64,000 nucleotides of DNA from NCBI RefSeq assembly GCF_008831285.2, contig NC_045147.1, forward strand, positions 19,720,581 through 19,784,580. Direction: 5' to 3'. Origin of the DNA: Nymphaea colorata. Taxonomy: Eukaryota > Streptophyta > Magnoliopsida > Nymphaeales > Nymphaeaceae. Positions 11,641 through 22,504 of this stretch are shown here, piece after piece. The position numbers and the translations under genes are program-made. How positions within the stretch are numbered: position 1 is the first letter of the stretch; each line of letters starts with the position of its first letter. A model generated the notes under the pieces. It was not told where the DNA came from. It searched no databases and saw only the letters and a program-made list of their open reading frames with translations.

Positions 11641-12096
11641 TGGAGAATTAAACACAAATTGAGATCATATTGTTGGGTGCCCATCTTTACGCAAGACTTC
11701 AAGGCGAGTCCCTCCCTCCCTTCCTGTTCACAAACACAGTTGGGTTGCTATACGTGCATATATGTGATCAAAGCATTGTGGATCGAGAGCCTGTAGCCTC
11801 AACCAATATTGGCGGAAAAAAAGGTTAGCTGTTTGGTTGAATGCTATTAACTATGAAAATCTTAACTCACTATCCTCGGTGGTTGGGCTTAGCAGACTTT
11901 TCAGCACCGTAACATGGACGCCCTAGCTGTTCCCCAACCCCTCCTTATCTTCAAAATAATGTCTTACATTTAATAGAGTCAAGGTTTATAGTTGCATAGT
12001 TGGTCCAATGCTATTAATGAAAATCGTAATTGGCAGCAACGTCAGACGCACATAATTTTTGGGACAAACTCCAAAATTTGCAACTCTATCCAGTCC
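11641..12096 (+). promoter_or_regulatory. Upstream region of RLP 12194
   Basis: Similar to 53245-53590 upstream of the 53643 copy (TTGGGTGCCCATCTTTACGC, TAATGAAAATCGTAATTGGC, CAGCAACGTCAGACGCACAT). The CGTCA core near 12035-12045 is the complement of the TGACG motif bound by TGA-type bZIP factors. That is a known motif, but its use here is inference. Confidence 0.45.
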
Positions 12097-12106
12097 TTTA
12101 TTTAAA
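12097..12106 (+). promoter_or_regulatory. TATA-like box of RLP 12194
   Basis: TTTATTTAAA, embedded in CCAGTCCTTTATTTAAACCC, lies about 90 bp before the ATG. The same box with the same surroundings precedes the group A genes at 32604, 46362 and 53643. Conservation of the box and its spacing in three of the four copies supports a core-promoter role. Confidence 0.6.
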
Positions 12107-12193
12107 CCCCCTTGTCCTCATCCTCCTCATTTCCAACTCATTTGATCAACCAAGACAATAAATATCACTCTAGGCATTGCGCGAGTCAAGCCA

Positions 12194-14918
12194 ATGGCAT
12201 ATCGTGCCCTTTCTCCTTTTATTCTTTTTGGGCTTGTAGAAATGCTGTCATGGGGAGTTTACAGTATCTCCACCCTTTTTCTATTGCTCCATATAGGAGG
12301 AGAGGGGGTGATGAAAGGCGAAGCAGCATTGTGCCTCCCCAACCAAAGCTTGGCCCTTTTACAATTCAAGCAAAGTCTATCCCAAGGGTCGCGGCCATTG
12401 TTAAGCACGTGGAAGAATGAATCAGATTGTTGCGAGTGGGAGGGAATCTCTTGCGACCGACCATACCACCGGCTTTGTCACCGGCGTCGAAATCTGGAAT
12501 CTCCGAGTGCAAGTCAGTGATCCAAACTCTTCCTTATTTCAACTTTCTCACCTCCAAAGTCTTGATCTCAGTTACAATTTGGTCACTGGTTTGAACTTAT
12601 CGAGATTGTCGGAGCTCACTGACCTCGCCGACATTCGGCTTTCAGTTTGCGACTTAAGCGGTCCCATTCCTGAATCCTTCAAACAACTTTCAAGCCTAAC
12701 CTATTTAGACCTTAGCCAAAATGGATTGAGTGGAGAAATCCCTCCAAGTCTACTAAACCACCCCACCCTACAGGTTCTAGACCTTAGTGAGAACAAGAAG
12801 TTGTATGGTTCGCTCCCTGATCCCATTCCTGAATCCTTGAAACGATTGTCAAGCCTAACCAATTTAGACCTTAGCTTCAATAGTTTGAGTGGAAAAATTC
12901 CCCCAGGTATAGTAAAACTCCCCAACCTACGGAAACTGTACCTTTATGGCAACAATTTTAGTGGTTCGTTTCCTGATTTTGGCAATGAGTTTTCCCCATT
13001 AGTTGATGTCGATCTTTCAGATAACATGTTGGATGGGGAGATTCCTCCTTCCATAGTTACAAAGTTGCCGCATCTTGAAGTGTTGAGCATTGAAGGGAAT
13101 AGATTTAGTGGTACCATCGACTTCTCCTTATTCCAAAACTTGAGGAATCTTTCACATTTGGACCTTTCTAGGAACAATTTGACAGTTGAGTTTCCCAAAA
13201 CTGTTTATGTCAACAATCAAACCACAATTTTTCCCAATCTCATAGAATTAGAATTGGTGTCTTGCAACATCAAAGGGGAGTTTCCTTGGTTTCTCCAAAA
13301 CACAAAGGCCGTTTGGGTACTCGACCTTTCACAGAACAGTATAAGTGGGAAGCTGCCGACATGGGTGTGGAAACTATCAGAACTTTCGTCTTTGGATCTG
13401 TCACATAACAAGCTCGACGGTTTTGAGGAACCGGTCAATATTAATGGTTCAAAGAACTTGGCTTTTCTTTCTCTGATGGCATTGTATATGTCGAACAATA
13501 ACATCAAGGGAAAAATTCCGTCCGCACTCCTCTGTGACATGTTTACATTAGCATATCTAGACCTATCCGAAAATAACCTCACAGGTACCATACCAGATTG
13601 TTTAGCCAACACGACCATGTTAGAGTACTTACGCCTCAGCAAGAACCAACTACAGGGTCAGATTCCAAGAAAACTCATTTGTGGTTCCCAGTTTTTAATA
13701 TCCATTGACTTGAGCGACAACCAATTCACAGGTGAAATGACAAGATTGCTCTATAATTGTAGCAATAATTACTTGGTGGTACTTGACCTGTCAAACAATA
13801 GACTCACAGGTAGTTTGCCAGACAATTGGCCCACAGCTTTTGATCAACTTGTGGTGTTGGACTTGAGCAGCAACCAACTACAAGGCCCAATTCCAGAAGA
13901 GTTTAGCAATTCCTCCACACCAGCTTTACAAGTGTTGAACCTCAATGACAATAAATTGGTTGGCAGGATTCCAAGGAATCTTTCTACGTGCAGCAAGTTG
14001 ACGGTTATAAATTTGAGCAACAATGAGCTGAGTGATGTTTTTCCCTTTTGGCTTGGCCATTTGCATCAATTGCGTGTGTTGGCATTACGTTCCAATAAAT
14101 TGCAGGGCTCTCTTAGCTCTCCCTTCTCCATGCATGTGTTTTCTTCATTGTTAATCCTTGACATTTCTGGGAACCAATTGAAGGGACATCTTCCCTCTGT
14201 CTTTTTTCAAAATTTTAGTTCCATGATGAAGAAGCAAACAAATGTTAGCTCCGAGGGCCTATCATACACCACAGACGGGCGAACATTGGTATTAATCATC
14301 AAAGGACATATCCAAACATGGAGGCTGATTACCATTTTGACATGCATTGATTTCTCCAACAATCTTTTCACTGGAAGAATTCCCGATGATATAGGTGCAC
14401 TTGACATGCTCTATTCGTTGAACTTGTCAAGGAACAACCTGGACGGTCTCATCCCGAGGTCATTCGGACAGTTGCAAAACATGGAGTCACTGGACCTTTC
14501 TCATAACCACTTATCGGGAAATATACCTGAGGAGCTCGCACATGATACATTTCTCTCTACCTTGGACTTGTCATATAACAACCTTCAAGGAAGAATCCCT
14601 CAAGGCAATCAGTTTGACACATTCAGTGCTAGTTCATTTGATGGCAATCCACGGCTTTGTGGGCCACCACTGCCAATCTCATGCCTAGGTATCAATAGTG
14701 GACCTCAAGACTCCGTTAATCATGTCATGGAAATGGCCCGAGATTTGCACTGGGAGTATTTAGCAACAGGGATTGGCTACGCATTGGGTTTCTTGACAAC
14801 CATTCTGCCCATCTTGTTTATTCAAAAAGTGGGGACTTGGTTTTGTGTTCATGTGGAAAGGGCATTTGAGGCCTGCATTAATATTCCTACTCTATCATCG
14901 ATGTTCAGAAGAGCATGA
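12194..14918 (+). pseudogene. LRR receptor-like protein with 4-bp frameshift (group A)
   Basis: Nearly complete RLP. The start ATG at 12194 follows a conserved TATA-like box and leader. Frame 12194-12520 encodes the hydrophobic leader and the LRRNT (CLPNQSLALLQFK, NESDCCEWEGISC). A tandem GACC duplication at 12455-12462 shifts the frame just after the SCD codons. The remainder is open from 12417 to 14918: LRRs, island domain near 14215-14330, GNPRLCGPPL cap, transmembrane helix (YLATGIGYALGFLTTILPIL) and tail ending MFRRA. An extra two-LRR unit is present (12825-12985). The long open frame after the lesion implies the mutation is recent. An internal ATG at 12417 could give a leaderless 833-aa product, which would not be expected to enter the secretory pathway. 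Confidence 0.88.
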
Positions 14919-16255
14919 CATATTATATTGCAATCACTGGACTTTTGTTTGTTGTAATGTTTGTTTGTCAAGCTACTTGAAGTAAGAAGGGTGAGATAAA
15001 TTTTGTGGACTGTATGTGGTTTGGGAGAAAATCAGAGTGCAAGTTGATAACAAGCTTGAGGCCTCGTTGGTGATTGACCCTCTATTGTTCCCGTATATAC
15101 ATTAAGTATGATTTTTTGATTAGTGACATGCGAGTGGCCTAATGTAAAGGTACTAATTAAGTAGTGGTGGTTTTGTTTATTTTTCTCAAAAAAACAAAAA
15201 TGGTATTTTCCGATCGCTGAACTAAGTTGCATCTAAAGTATCCCCATTAATCCGATGCCCTCGATATGCTTTATCAATACAAAGGGGTTAATTAATTTAA
15301 ACTGCATATGGCGACAACCTACCCAGCTATTCTTAGAAGCACCGAAAATATTAAGTTATTCACACTGTCATGCAAATTGATTGGATTTAGATCGTCCAAA
15401 GGTATCGAATATGCCTTTTCCAGAATTTAAAAAGAACTTTAATTTCTGCATCCAATCATTTGTGCAAAGGTATCGAATATGCCGTTTCCAATCATATGTG
15501 GATTATATACTTATATATAATAGTGTTTCTTGTTTCATACCTGCTCTCCTACGGCATATGAATGTTTATGATTCATACTTGGTCACAGTTTTGCATTTGG
15601 GCAAGTAATCAAATATATATTTCTTTATTTTGATCCAGAAGTCCATTTCACAATACTCCAGACCTTCACAATCATAACTGAAAGATCACCACACTCGTTC
15701 TAATTGTTTATATTTTAAAGTTAAGAGTTGAGATCTTGCAACTGCCAAGGGAAAATTCTCAGGTTCGGTATTAGACAAGACGAAGTAGTTGAACTATACA
15801 TATGTGTCGACTAGTAATGACGTGAGTGAAAGTTACCAACATAAATGTCGGTGTAATGAAAATAATTGTCGAAGATCTGATATATCCAAGATCCAACTAG
15901 TCTGGTTAAGATTCAGATCACCAGTGTGTGATTTTGCAGCTGAGTCTAATTCTGACCCGTCCCTTGAGGAATCGAGAAACTGCAACAAGCCGGTCGGTAA
16001 AGCTTATCAGTGATCTCAGTCGTCAGCAATCACCAGGAATTTTAACCCGTTTGAGAATTTTCAAAAACACAATTTGTCCTCAATAAAGATTTTAAAAGAT
16101 ATAATTCAGCTCCATAAGAAAGAGATTCCTAACCCTGTGGTTGCCTTGACCGACAGATTAAATCGCTGTATGTTGGACTTGCATTGGCATATTTTCTATT
16201 TTAAAATTAAAAACTTAAGATATTTTATGTTGATTCAGAAAATAAAACAAAAGTA
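14919..16255 (+). repeat. Group A RLP 3' flank, copy 1
   Basis: CGGACTTTTGTTTGTTGTAA-type sequence follows the stop, then GGACTGTATGTGGTTTGGGA, GTGGCCTAATGTAAAGGTAC and ATTTCTGCATCCAATCATTT. The same order occurs after 24999, 35174 and 48872. A short stretch (CAAAGGTATCGAATATGCC) is duplicated locally at 15398 and 15466. The small open frames here are not conserved between copies, so no gene is called. Confidence 0.7.
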
Positions 16256-17039
16256 ATATATATAAAGTTGTATCGGTTTCACACTGGTGGCGCTACTAGG
16301 CATCCGAGCAGATGGGGTCAGATATTTAACAACGCCAAGAGAAATAAATGTAAAGGCTGAATGAAGTTAAAACTGTAAATAGAGCAGTAGACTTCACACG
16401 TCTTTCCACGAAATATTGACATCAATGCCGATGCGTAGGACGTGTTGGTCGCCCCATTCTTCATGATGATGTATATGTGGCCACTCCTGATCACGATGAA
16501 GGAAAAATTAAAAAAATCCGATAGTTTAAAGGTTTAATATCTAATTAAGAAATCAAATTAGATTCATATTCAAGAAAATGAGTCCGATTGGATTCAGATT
16601 CAATCAGCTTTAGTATTAGATAAATATCCTACATCCAATGCTCTAACGTTTTGAAAATTGGTCGTAGGATGTGAATGTAAAAATCAAATTGAGACTAGAT
16701 CCGAATTGTCAAATCAGATTACGGATTCAGATTTTGAGCTTGACAAAAACAGTTTAAGTTGAGAAATTCTTCCAGTCTAACGAAACACCCCACGCTACAA
16801 TATCTTAGCTTCGATGGGGACAGGTTAAGTATGGTCATGACTCATGACGGCAGAAAAGGAAAACCTTTTGGGAAGAAAAAAATGGAAATAGGAAAAGTGA
16901 AAATATTATACTTTTTTTTAAAAAACCATTAAAATGTCCTCCTGGCCTTATTTAGGTTTCATGCACCTAACGTGACGGCGCACTCAACTCATTCTACCGG
17001 GAAATGGGGAACGGATTTTCAGCGCCATTGGGATTCCCC
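16256..17039. repeat. Duplicated spacer with old LRR scrap
   Basis: 16256-16420 matches 49585-49745 (TATAAAGTTGTATCGGTTTC). 16510-17000 matches about 27850-28330, 43210-43790 and 49960-50420 (AATCAAATTAGATTCATATT). Within it, AACAGTTTAAGTTGAGAAAT and the bases around it still read like an RLP LRR (NSLSGEI, then a HPTLQ-type scrap), so the spacer itself is an ancient RLP remnant. It ends with the conserved CAACTCATTCTACC. Confidence 0.55.
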
Positions 17040-17235
17040 TGCTCAAAGGATGTGTTCTCTAAATTTCTGGGAACCAGTTGACCGGAAGTCTCCGCCCCTG
17101 AGCTTTTTCTAAATTTCAGTTTCATGATGAAGAATTCATCAAACGTTTACATCTTTTCTTTTGGATACAAAGAACTAAGAAGGGTTGTGGGTTAACCATC
17201 AGAATGCACACTCAGGTGAATGAGTTCGTGCGAGT
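17040..17235 (+). pseudogene. RLP island-domain relic
   Basis: Reads as LRR plus island sequence of an RLP in broken frames: FSGNQLTGSLPP-like residues from AATTTCTGGGAACCAGTTGA, then NFSFMMKNSSNV (compare NFSSMMRKQTNV in intact copies), then LTIRMHTQV (compare LTIKGHSQK). About 65 codons, with no surrounding gene. Confidence 0.6.
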
Positions 17236-18380
17236 GATCTGCCCCCCTGGTTTCCACATTGATTTGGGCCACGGGTACTTAAATTAAGTAATTTTCTCGA
17301 ATCAGAACTGGATTTGCTATATCGCCCGATTCCCATTGCGCTTCAGATCTGCATTTAAAATGGCGTCCGATTTGGATCCACGTTATAATATAATTTGATC
17401 CTAATCCAATATTAATGTTTTCCTCTCAAGTTGGTTTTGCCATTCTTCGTTGGATACACTACTATTTCGGTACACATTTAAATTGGTTTTTTCAATTTCT
17501 GAAGCGCTTATCTTTTTAAATTTACTGTGTTTTACTTTTAAAATTTAAAATTCATTTATAAATTAAAAAATTAAAGGAATCCAAACTTGTATTGACCTCT
17601 ATATATACTGATTTAGTGTGTGTAGTCTGATATAATGTAACTTTAAGAACAGTGAAAATGTGAGATCCGTGTCTGAGATTGTAAATCGAGAGGTAGAGTT
17701 CTAAGTCTACTTTTTTGTATAGAAAGACGGTTAGATCACATTACCAATTTTCATGCAAGGCTCCATCTGAACGCCACGTAATAAAAAAATTATTATTATA
17801 TCATGGATCGCCTCATTCTTTAGGGGTAGCCTTAGTTCCTTCTTTCAAGTTCGAGAATAATTAGCCGTTGGGCTTATGTCTCCTAAGGTAAATCTATCAA
17901 TAGACATTTGGATTCAAATGTTATCGCTCATAACGCTTCTATTTTACAGTTCCAATTTTGATTTTTCTAGTGCTTAAAACAAATTAATATTTCTCTCTTT
18001 CTCTTAAGCAAAGTGGGAAAAAAAAAAAGAACTGGAAATGTGAAATTGATGACTACCATGGTGCGAGCATATTTTAAACAAAGACAACCATGTGGTCCGA
18101 ATATTAGAGCATGAGCCTCATGGGTTATCATGATCTCCTTCTCTTTCTTTTCCCCCTTTTTTTATTCGAAGTACAAGCGCCGGATCTTTAAAATTGTTTT
18201 GTTATTGGATCCCAAGAGAGTATGGGTTTAAAATTCAAATAGATTATGAAACTGCGAACAACAATATGAATTCTGATACGGACCTGATGCCCCTCTTTCA
18301 ATTTTGAGAACAATCAGTCTTCTGTTTTGGTTTAGTATTCCAAAACTAAATCAGATCAACTGATCAACTGAGATTTGATT
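17236..18380. repeat. Duplicated spacer
   Basis: 17360-17460 (CCAATATTAATGTTTTCCTC) matches 38945-39045. 17500-17790 matches 44120-44410. 17960-18320 (CTTAAGCAAAGTGGG, CATGTGGTCCGAATATTAGA, TCATGGGTTATCATGATCTC) matches 39730-40150 closely. No gene was seen. The run of small matches shows that the spacer was copied along with the RLPs. Confidence 0.5.
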
Positions 18381-18808
18381 ATTGAGAAACAACAAACAAA
18401 ATATTTTGTTAGGACTTGGTAGTAAGATCTTACTTTCAACAAAAAACAACCACCTCATACTCAGACCCCAGTGCTTGCTCTTCAAATTCAACCATATATT
18501 TACCATCGCCATCTTTGTTGGATCCCAATCAAATGCAACAAGAAAGAATGTGGTCCGAGTTTTTAGATTTGGACTTGGATTGGGTCTCTATTTTTAACTA
18601 TCAAGTTTGATGTAATCTAATTTAGATCCTCATGGTTAGAGATTGTCTGTCAGTTTATAGGATTTGGATTGCTTTATTCTCTCTTCTAATCTTTTTTTGC
18701 TTTTTTGTTTTTTTGGTAGTCTTTTAATAAAAATTGTTATCTAAGACGGACACTTCGCGTTCTTTAGACCAACATATGTAGCCTCGCTAATTTAAAAGTG
18801 GTTTGAAA

Positions 18809-18809
<1 letters not shown>
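18381..18809. repeat. Interspersed repeat copy
   Basis: 18650-18810 (GGATTGCTTTATTCTCTCTT, TCTTTAGACCAACAT) belongs to a dispersed family with other copies at about 21525, 26630, 27660, 38160, 38380, 43020 and 56930. All copies lie in the same orientation as the RLPs. It ends in a CT-rich microsatellite in several copies. The class is unresolved. Confidence 0.5.

Positions 18810-18893
<84 letters not shown>
18810..18893. repeat. (TC)n(TA)n microsatellite
   Basis: About 15 TC units run directly into about 27 TA units. A shorter compound array of the same type lies at 21688-21733 after the same preceding sequence (AAAGTGGTTTGAAAT), so the microsatellite is part of the interspersed repeat copy. 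Confidence 0.9.
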
Positions 18894-18897
<4 letters not shown>

Positions 18898-19423
18898 AAT
18901 CTTCATCTTGGATCAGTTGACAAGGATCTAATCTGGTTTTGTGTGATATATCACCCATCAGATCGGGCTAAGTAGGACATCAGTCGAGCTCATGTGCAGC
19001 CCCACCGGCCCATATTGAATTTATCACAAAACTATGCACAGGCTGATGGGTTGTTCGCGTATTGTTGCATATCGGCCTATTTTGCATCATTTTTAAAAAA
19101 TTTTAAAATATATTATTTTAACTTCATTTGTAAAATAAAAAATAAAGGGAATGAAGACTTGTATGGACTCCATACTGATTTAGGGTGTGCAGGCTGATAT
19201 AACCTGGCACTAACCATAGTGAAATTGTGAGATCTGTATTTGACATTGTAAACCGAAAAGTTGGCTTTAAAGTCACTTCTTTCTAATAAAAAGATGTTAA
19301 TCATATCTGTCACATTGTCAATTTTCATGCAAAACTTCATCTGAACGACACGTCATAAAAATATATATTATTATATCATGCTATCATTTTAAAAAAAAGA
19401 CTTCGAATAGACCCCGCTCATTG
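18894..19423. other. Intergenic, repeat fragments
   Basis: Contains pieces shared with other spacers (ATATATATTATTATATCATG, GACTTCGAATAGACCCCGC), also found near 22145-22210, 39560-39610 and 44410-44470. The last piece is interrupted at about 19415 by copia sequence. No gene. Confidence 0.4.
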
Positions 19424-19666
19424 GATTATGGAGTGAGACTCTATTGTGATAATCATATCATTATTAAACTTGCAAAGAATCTCATCTTTCATGCTCGAAC
19501 GAAACATATAGAAGTGGAACATCATTTTATTAGAGAGAAAATGCTCAAAAAAGAGATACAGTTGCAACCAATTGTTTCATAAGATCAAGTCACTAACATT
19601 TTTACCAAAGGCTTGTCGGTGCAGACATTTACCAAGTTTAGAAGGATGTTAGGTGTCATTAGTTAA
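19424..19666 (+). mobile_element. Ty1/copia RNase H C-terminus, decayed
   Basis: Translated in one frame, this is the end of a copia Pol polyprotein: RLYCDNHIIIKLAKN, FHARTKHIEVEHHFIREKM, then after one in-frame stop DQVTNIFTKGLS and a LGVI ending before TAA. The family pattern is YCDN, RTKHI, D/E-HFIRE, and DIFTK. Only the last 80 codons or so survive. Integrase, reverse transcriptase and the 5' LTR are not in the window near it. Confidence 0.85.
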
Positions 19667-20161
19667 GAGTCAGTAATGAGAGGGAGATTGTAGAGAGTTA
19701 TCATTAGTTAAGAGTCAGTAATGAGAGGAAGATTGTAGAGAGTTATCACCAACTCAATTGGAAGAGTGGACAAGACTCAAAAGGCTATGAGCCTCCTTTG
19801 GTATGATTCTTAAGGCTAGGCCTTAAGATGGTGGTTGCTTGTAAAAGAGAAAATATTCCCCATTAGGGTGCCTTCTGTGCAAGTGAGGTAGCCCATTACT
19901 TGATCTAGTGAGGTGAGTCTTTTTTAGACTCTTCTTGTGTTCATGTAAGCTTATTATTGTTAATGATAGTTGTTCATGGTTTACTGTTGGTGCATATCTT
20001 ATATTGTTGTTTGGTTAAGTTCACTTTGTCAGCTTCAATTGGTTGGTTATCAAGTTCTTTAAATAAACTTTGTCAAGTTTTTTATTGAGAATTATTTTGG
20101 ACATCAAATTTTCAATTTTCCTCCACATAAGTTATAACTAGGCCTCACATTTTCCCTTACA
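19667..20161 (+). mobile_element. Copia polypurine tract and probable 3' LTR
   Basis: GAGAGGGAGATTGTAGAGAG fits a copia polypurine tract followed by a TG start. A 45-bp segment including this junction is present twice (TG starts at 19689 and 19734). The candidate LTR runs to CCTTACA at 20161, giving a TG...CA element of 430-470 bp. The 3' edge is my best guess, because no second LTR is available for comparison. Confidence 0.5.
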
Positions 20162-21687
20162 GAAGTTAGATGTAAAAATTGAATTATTCAAGAGGGAAAT
20201 CATTTGTGAGTAATAGAAAAACTTGCTTTTTATAGAGAGAGAGAGAGAGAGAGAAGGGATAAAGGAAAATGCGTGCAATTAAAATCAAGAGTGTTGGGGC
20301 TAAAATGCATGCAATCGGTTGGAAACTAAACAAGTTAAAATTATAATCCCCGATTCTTTTTTTAGGACAAATTCAAAATACCCAACTATGCAACTAAAAT
20401 GAGGTGAATGTTCTCAAATCTTCCGATCTTACAACAGGGTTCAAGGAAAAAGCATGGAAAATATGCAAGGCCATGTAAACTATGCAACCACATACGCACC
20501 TGCATTAAGAACACCAAGTTCAGGATATAAAGACTATAGCACACAGAACAAACAGGCTGCGGATAGTATATAATCTGTATCTTTATCAATAAAATAAAAG
20601 TCCAACTGCGTTACTAGACTAGTTGAAAACCTGTATCTAGTTCGTGTTATAGTGCAGTTATCCGACTCCAAAGAAGGCCGTCTGACAAAGGCCGCAGATC
20701 GAGGCGGATTTGACTGCCGGCTGGCTGTTTCATTCACCCATGCGCTATGCCTGCTTGATTTAGAGCCTCGTTCTATAAGCCTTTTCATGAAAATGCTATT
20801 TTTTAACTTTGTTATTAGTGGAAACCAAATGCTATTTTTTAACTTTGTTATTAGTGGAAACCAACTATTAGTAATACTGCGCTATTAATAGTCCTTTACT
20901 TATCTTACAATGGTGACCCAAAATTATTTCATGATGTAGTAGAGTTTTGAAGGGCCTAAGATTTTTTGAATGAGGAATGAATGATAGTCCAACAAATGAA
21001 ACACACATGTTGCCTACACCTTACATTTTTCTAAATTTGGGCTTGAAATGTAAAAGGTTCAGGTTCGCGTTGAATCGAGCCGCTACAGAATTGGTGTTGA
21101 TTATATTTTATGTGATTGTATTCAGATTTGGACTTGGATTGGGTCTCCATTTTTAACTAACATGTTTGAATTTGAATAGCATATGATCCGAGATTTGTAT
21201 GAAATATAGTTTAGATCCTCCTGATTAGATATCAGTCAGTTTATAGTACTACAGAACATATCCCAATGAGGATGAGGATTACTAATCAAATCCAATAACA
21301 TTCAAAGTTTGTGTTTGTCTAGTTATAAGGTGCTCCATGGTTTCGAGGAAAGAGTCCATAGCAGTGGTTCGAAGCACGCTTCCTTTCTTTAGGAAGCATA
21401 ACACCAGAGAAGCAATTCCAATGGCATTCATTAATTTGTACATTGCAATATGTTTAAACTGCAAATTCTAAACCTACAGGAAACAAAACAACCTCACAGG
21501 TACGCAAGCAATTCCAATGGCATCCAGATTGCTTTATTCTCTCTTCTAATCTGTTTCTGTTTTTTTTTTTTTTTTATTTCTTTTGGTAGTCTTTTATTGA
21601 AAATAGTTATTTAGGACGTACACTTAACGTTCTTTAGACCAACATAGGCAGCTTGGATGATTCAAAAGTGGTTTGAAATGCATTATT
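20162..21687. other. Intergenic with RLP flank fragment and short tandem repeats
   Basis: A (GA)n run lies at about 20238-20253. 20670-20770 carries the group B flank element (GGATTTGACTGCCGGCTGGC, GCTTGATTTAGAG). A 37-bp unit (ATGCTATTTTTTAACTTTGT and following) is tandemly duplicated at about 20791-20865. 21525-21687 is a copy of the interspersed repeat described at 18650. No gene recognised. Confidence 0.45.

Positions 21688-21733
<46 letters not shown>
21688..21733. repeat. (CT)n(TA)n microsatellite
   Basis: Compound CT then TA array after CAAAAGTGGTTTGAAATGCA, a shorter paralogue of the array at 18810. Confidence 0.85.
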
Positions 21734-22504
21734 ATCCTCCATTTTATTTTTTTTGTTCTTTTTAACAAATATGACAATCTAAAACGTAAGCCTAACGTTC
21801 CTTAAACTAATTTCAATCTCAAACATGAACCATGTTTCGAAAATAATTTTAGTTTTTTAGCAATTTTAGTCATTCCATTAGGACTATTTTATTATATTAA
21901 TCCCTACTTTTCTCCAACTGGTAAACCCAACACCTCTCTCTCTTTTGCAAGAAGGATCACATCGGTCAAACTCTTGGTAGTTTTTTCTTTTTTTGTCCTC
22001 ATTCATCTTCATCTAGATTATTTAGTTCATACAGTTGCTGGGTACTTCATAAGGTAAGCTTTAAAGTAACTTCCCTTTAATAAAAAAGATATTAGTCAAA
22101 TCTGTTACATTGTCAATTTCTTCTTGCAAGACTTTCCTCTAAACAACACGTAATAAAAATATATATTATTATATCATGCTATCATTTCCAAGGAAGACTA
22201 CGAATAGACCCCGCGCATTGGAATGGCGTATATCTTTACTTATATCATGCGAGACTTCTGAGTCAGCCCACCGGTATACTGCTGACATCATTGTCTTAAT
22301 GCCCCGTCTGCCACGGTAGGCATGGGCGCACTGTCTGTGTCTTCATTGCCCCGTCGGTCACGGTGGACATAGTCGCCTCACTCTTTAGGAAGCGACGGTG
22401 TCAATAGGGGAATCGCAAGCCAAACTACAAAATTTTAATCCCATCAGTAATCAGATATAGATGAACCAAATATTTCTTATCCTTTACAAAATTTGAAATA
22501 AGAC
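21734..22504. repeat. Spacer with dispersed GTTGCCCC-type repeat
   Basis: 22130-22210 holds TATATTATTATATCATGCTA and GACTACGAATAGACCCCGCG. 22280-22400 holds CATCATTGTCTTAATG, GCCCCGTCTGCCACGGTAGG and GTCGCCTCACTCTTTAGG. The same cassette recurs at 31380-31620, 44520-44660 and, in tandem, at 56131-56440. No gene. The spacer breaks abruptly into RLP coding sequence at about 22505. Confidence 0.5.

Noticed and set aside
12455-12462. Programmed frameshifting or a tiny intron at the 4-bp insertion
   Set aside because: No slippery heptamer or downstream structure is visible, four bases cannot be an intron, and the intact paralogues simply lack the extra GACC. A plain tandem duplication is enough.
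13217-13642. Long minus-strand open frames opposite the RLP genes (also 23287-23730, 33557-33898, 47318-47587, 47714-48109)
   Set aside because: They recur at the same place in every paralogue because they mirror the LRR repeats on the + strand. They have no domain, no independent start context and no flanking signals.
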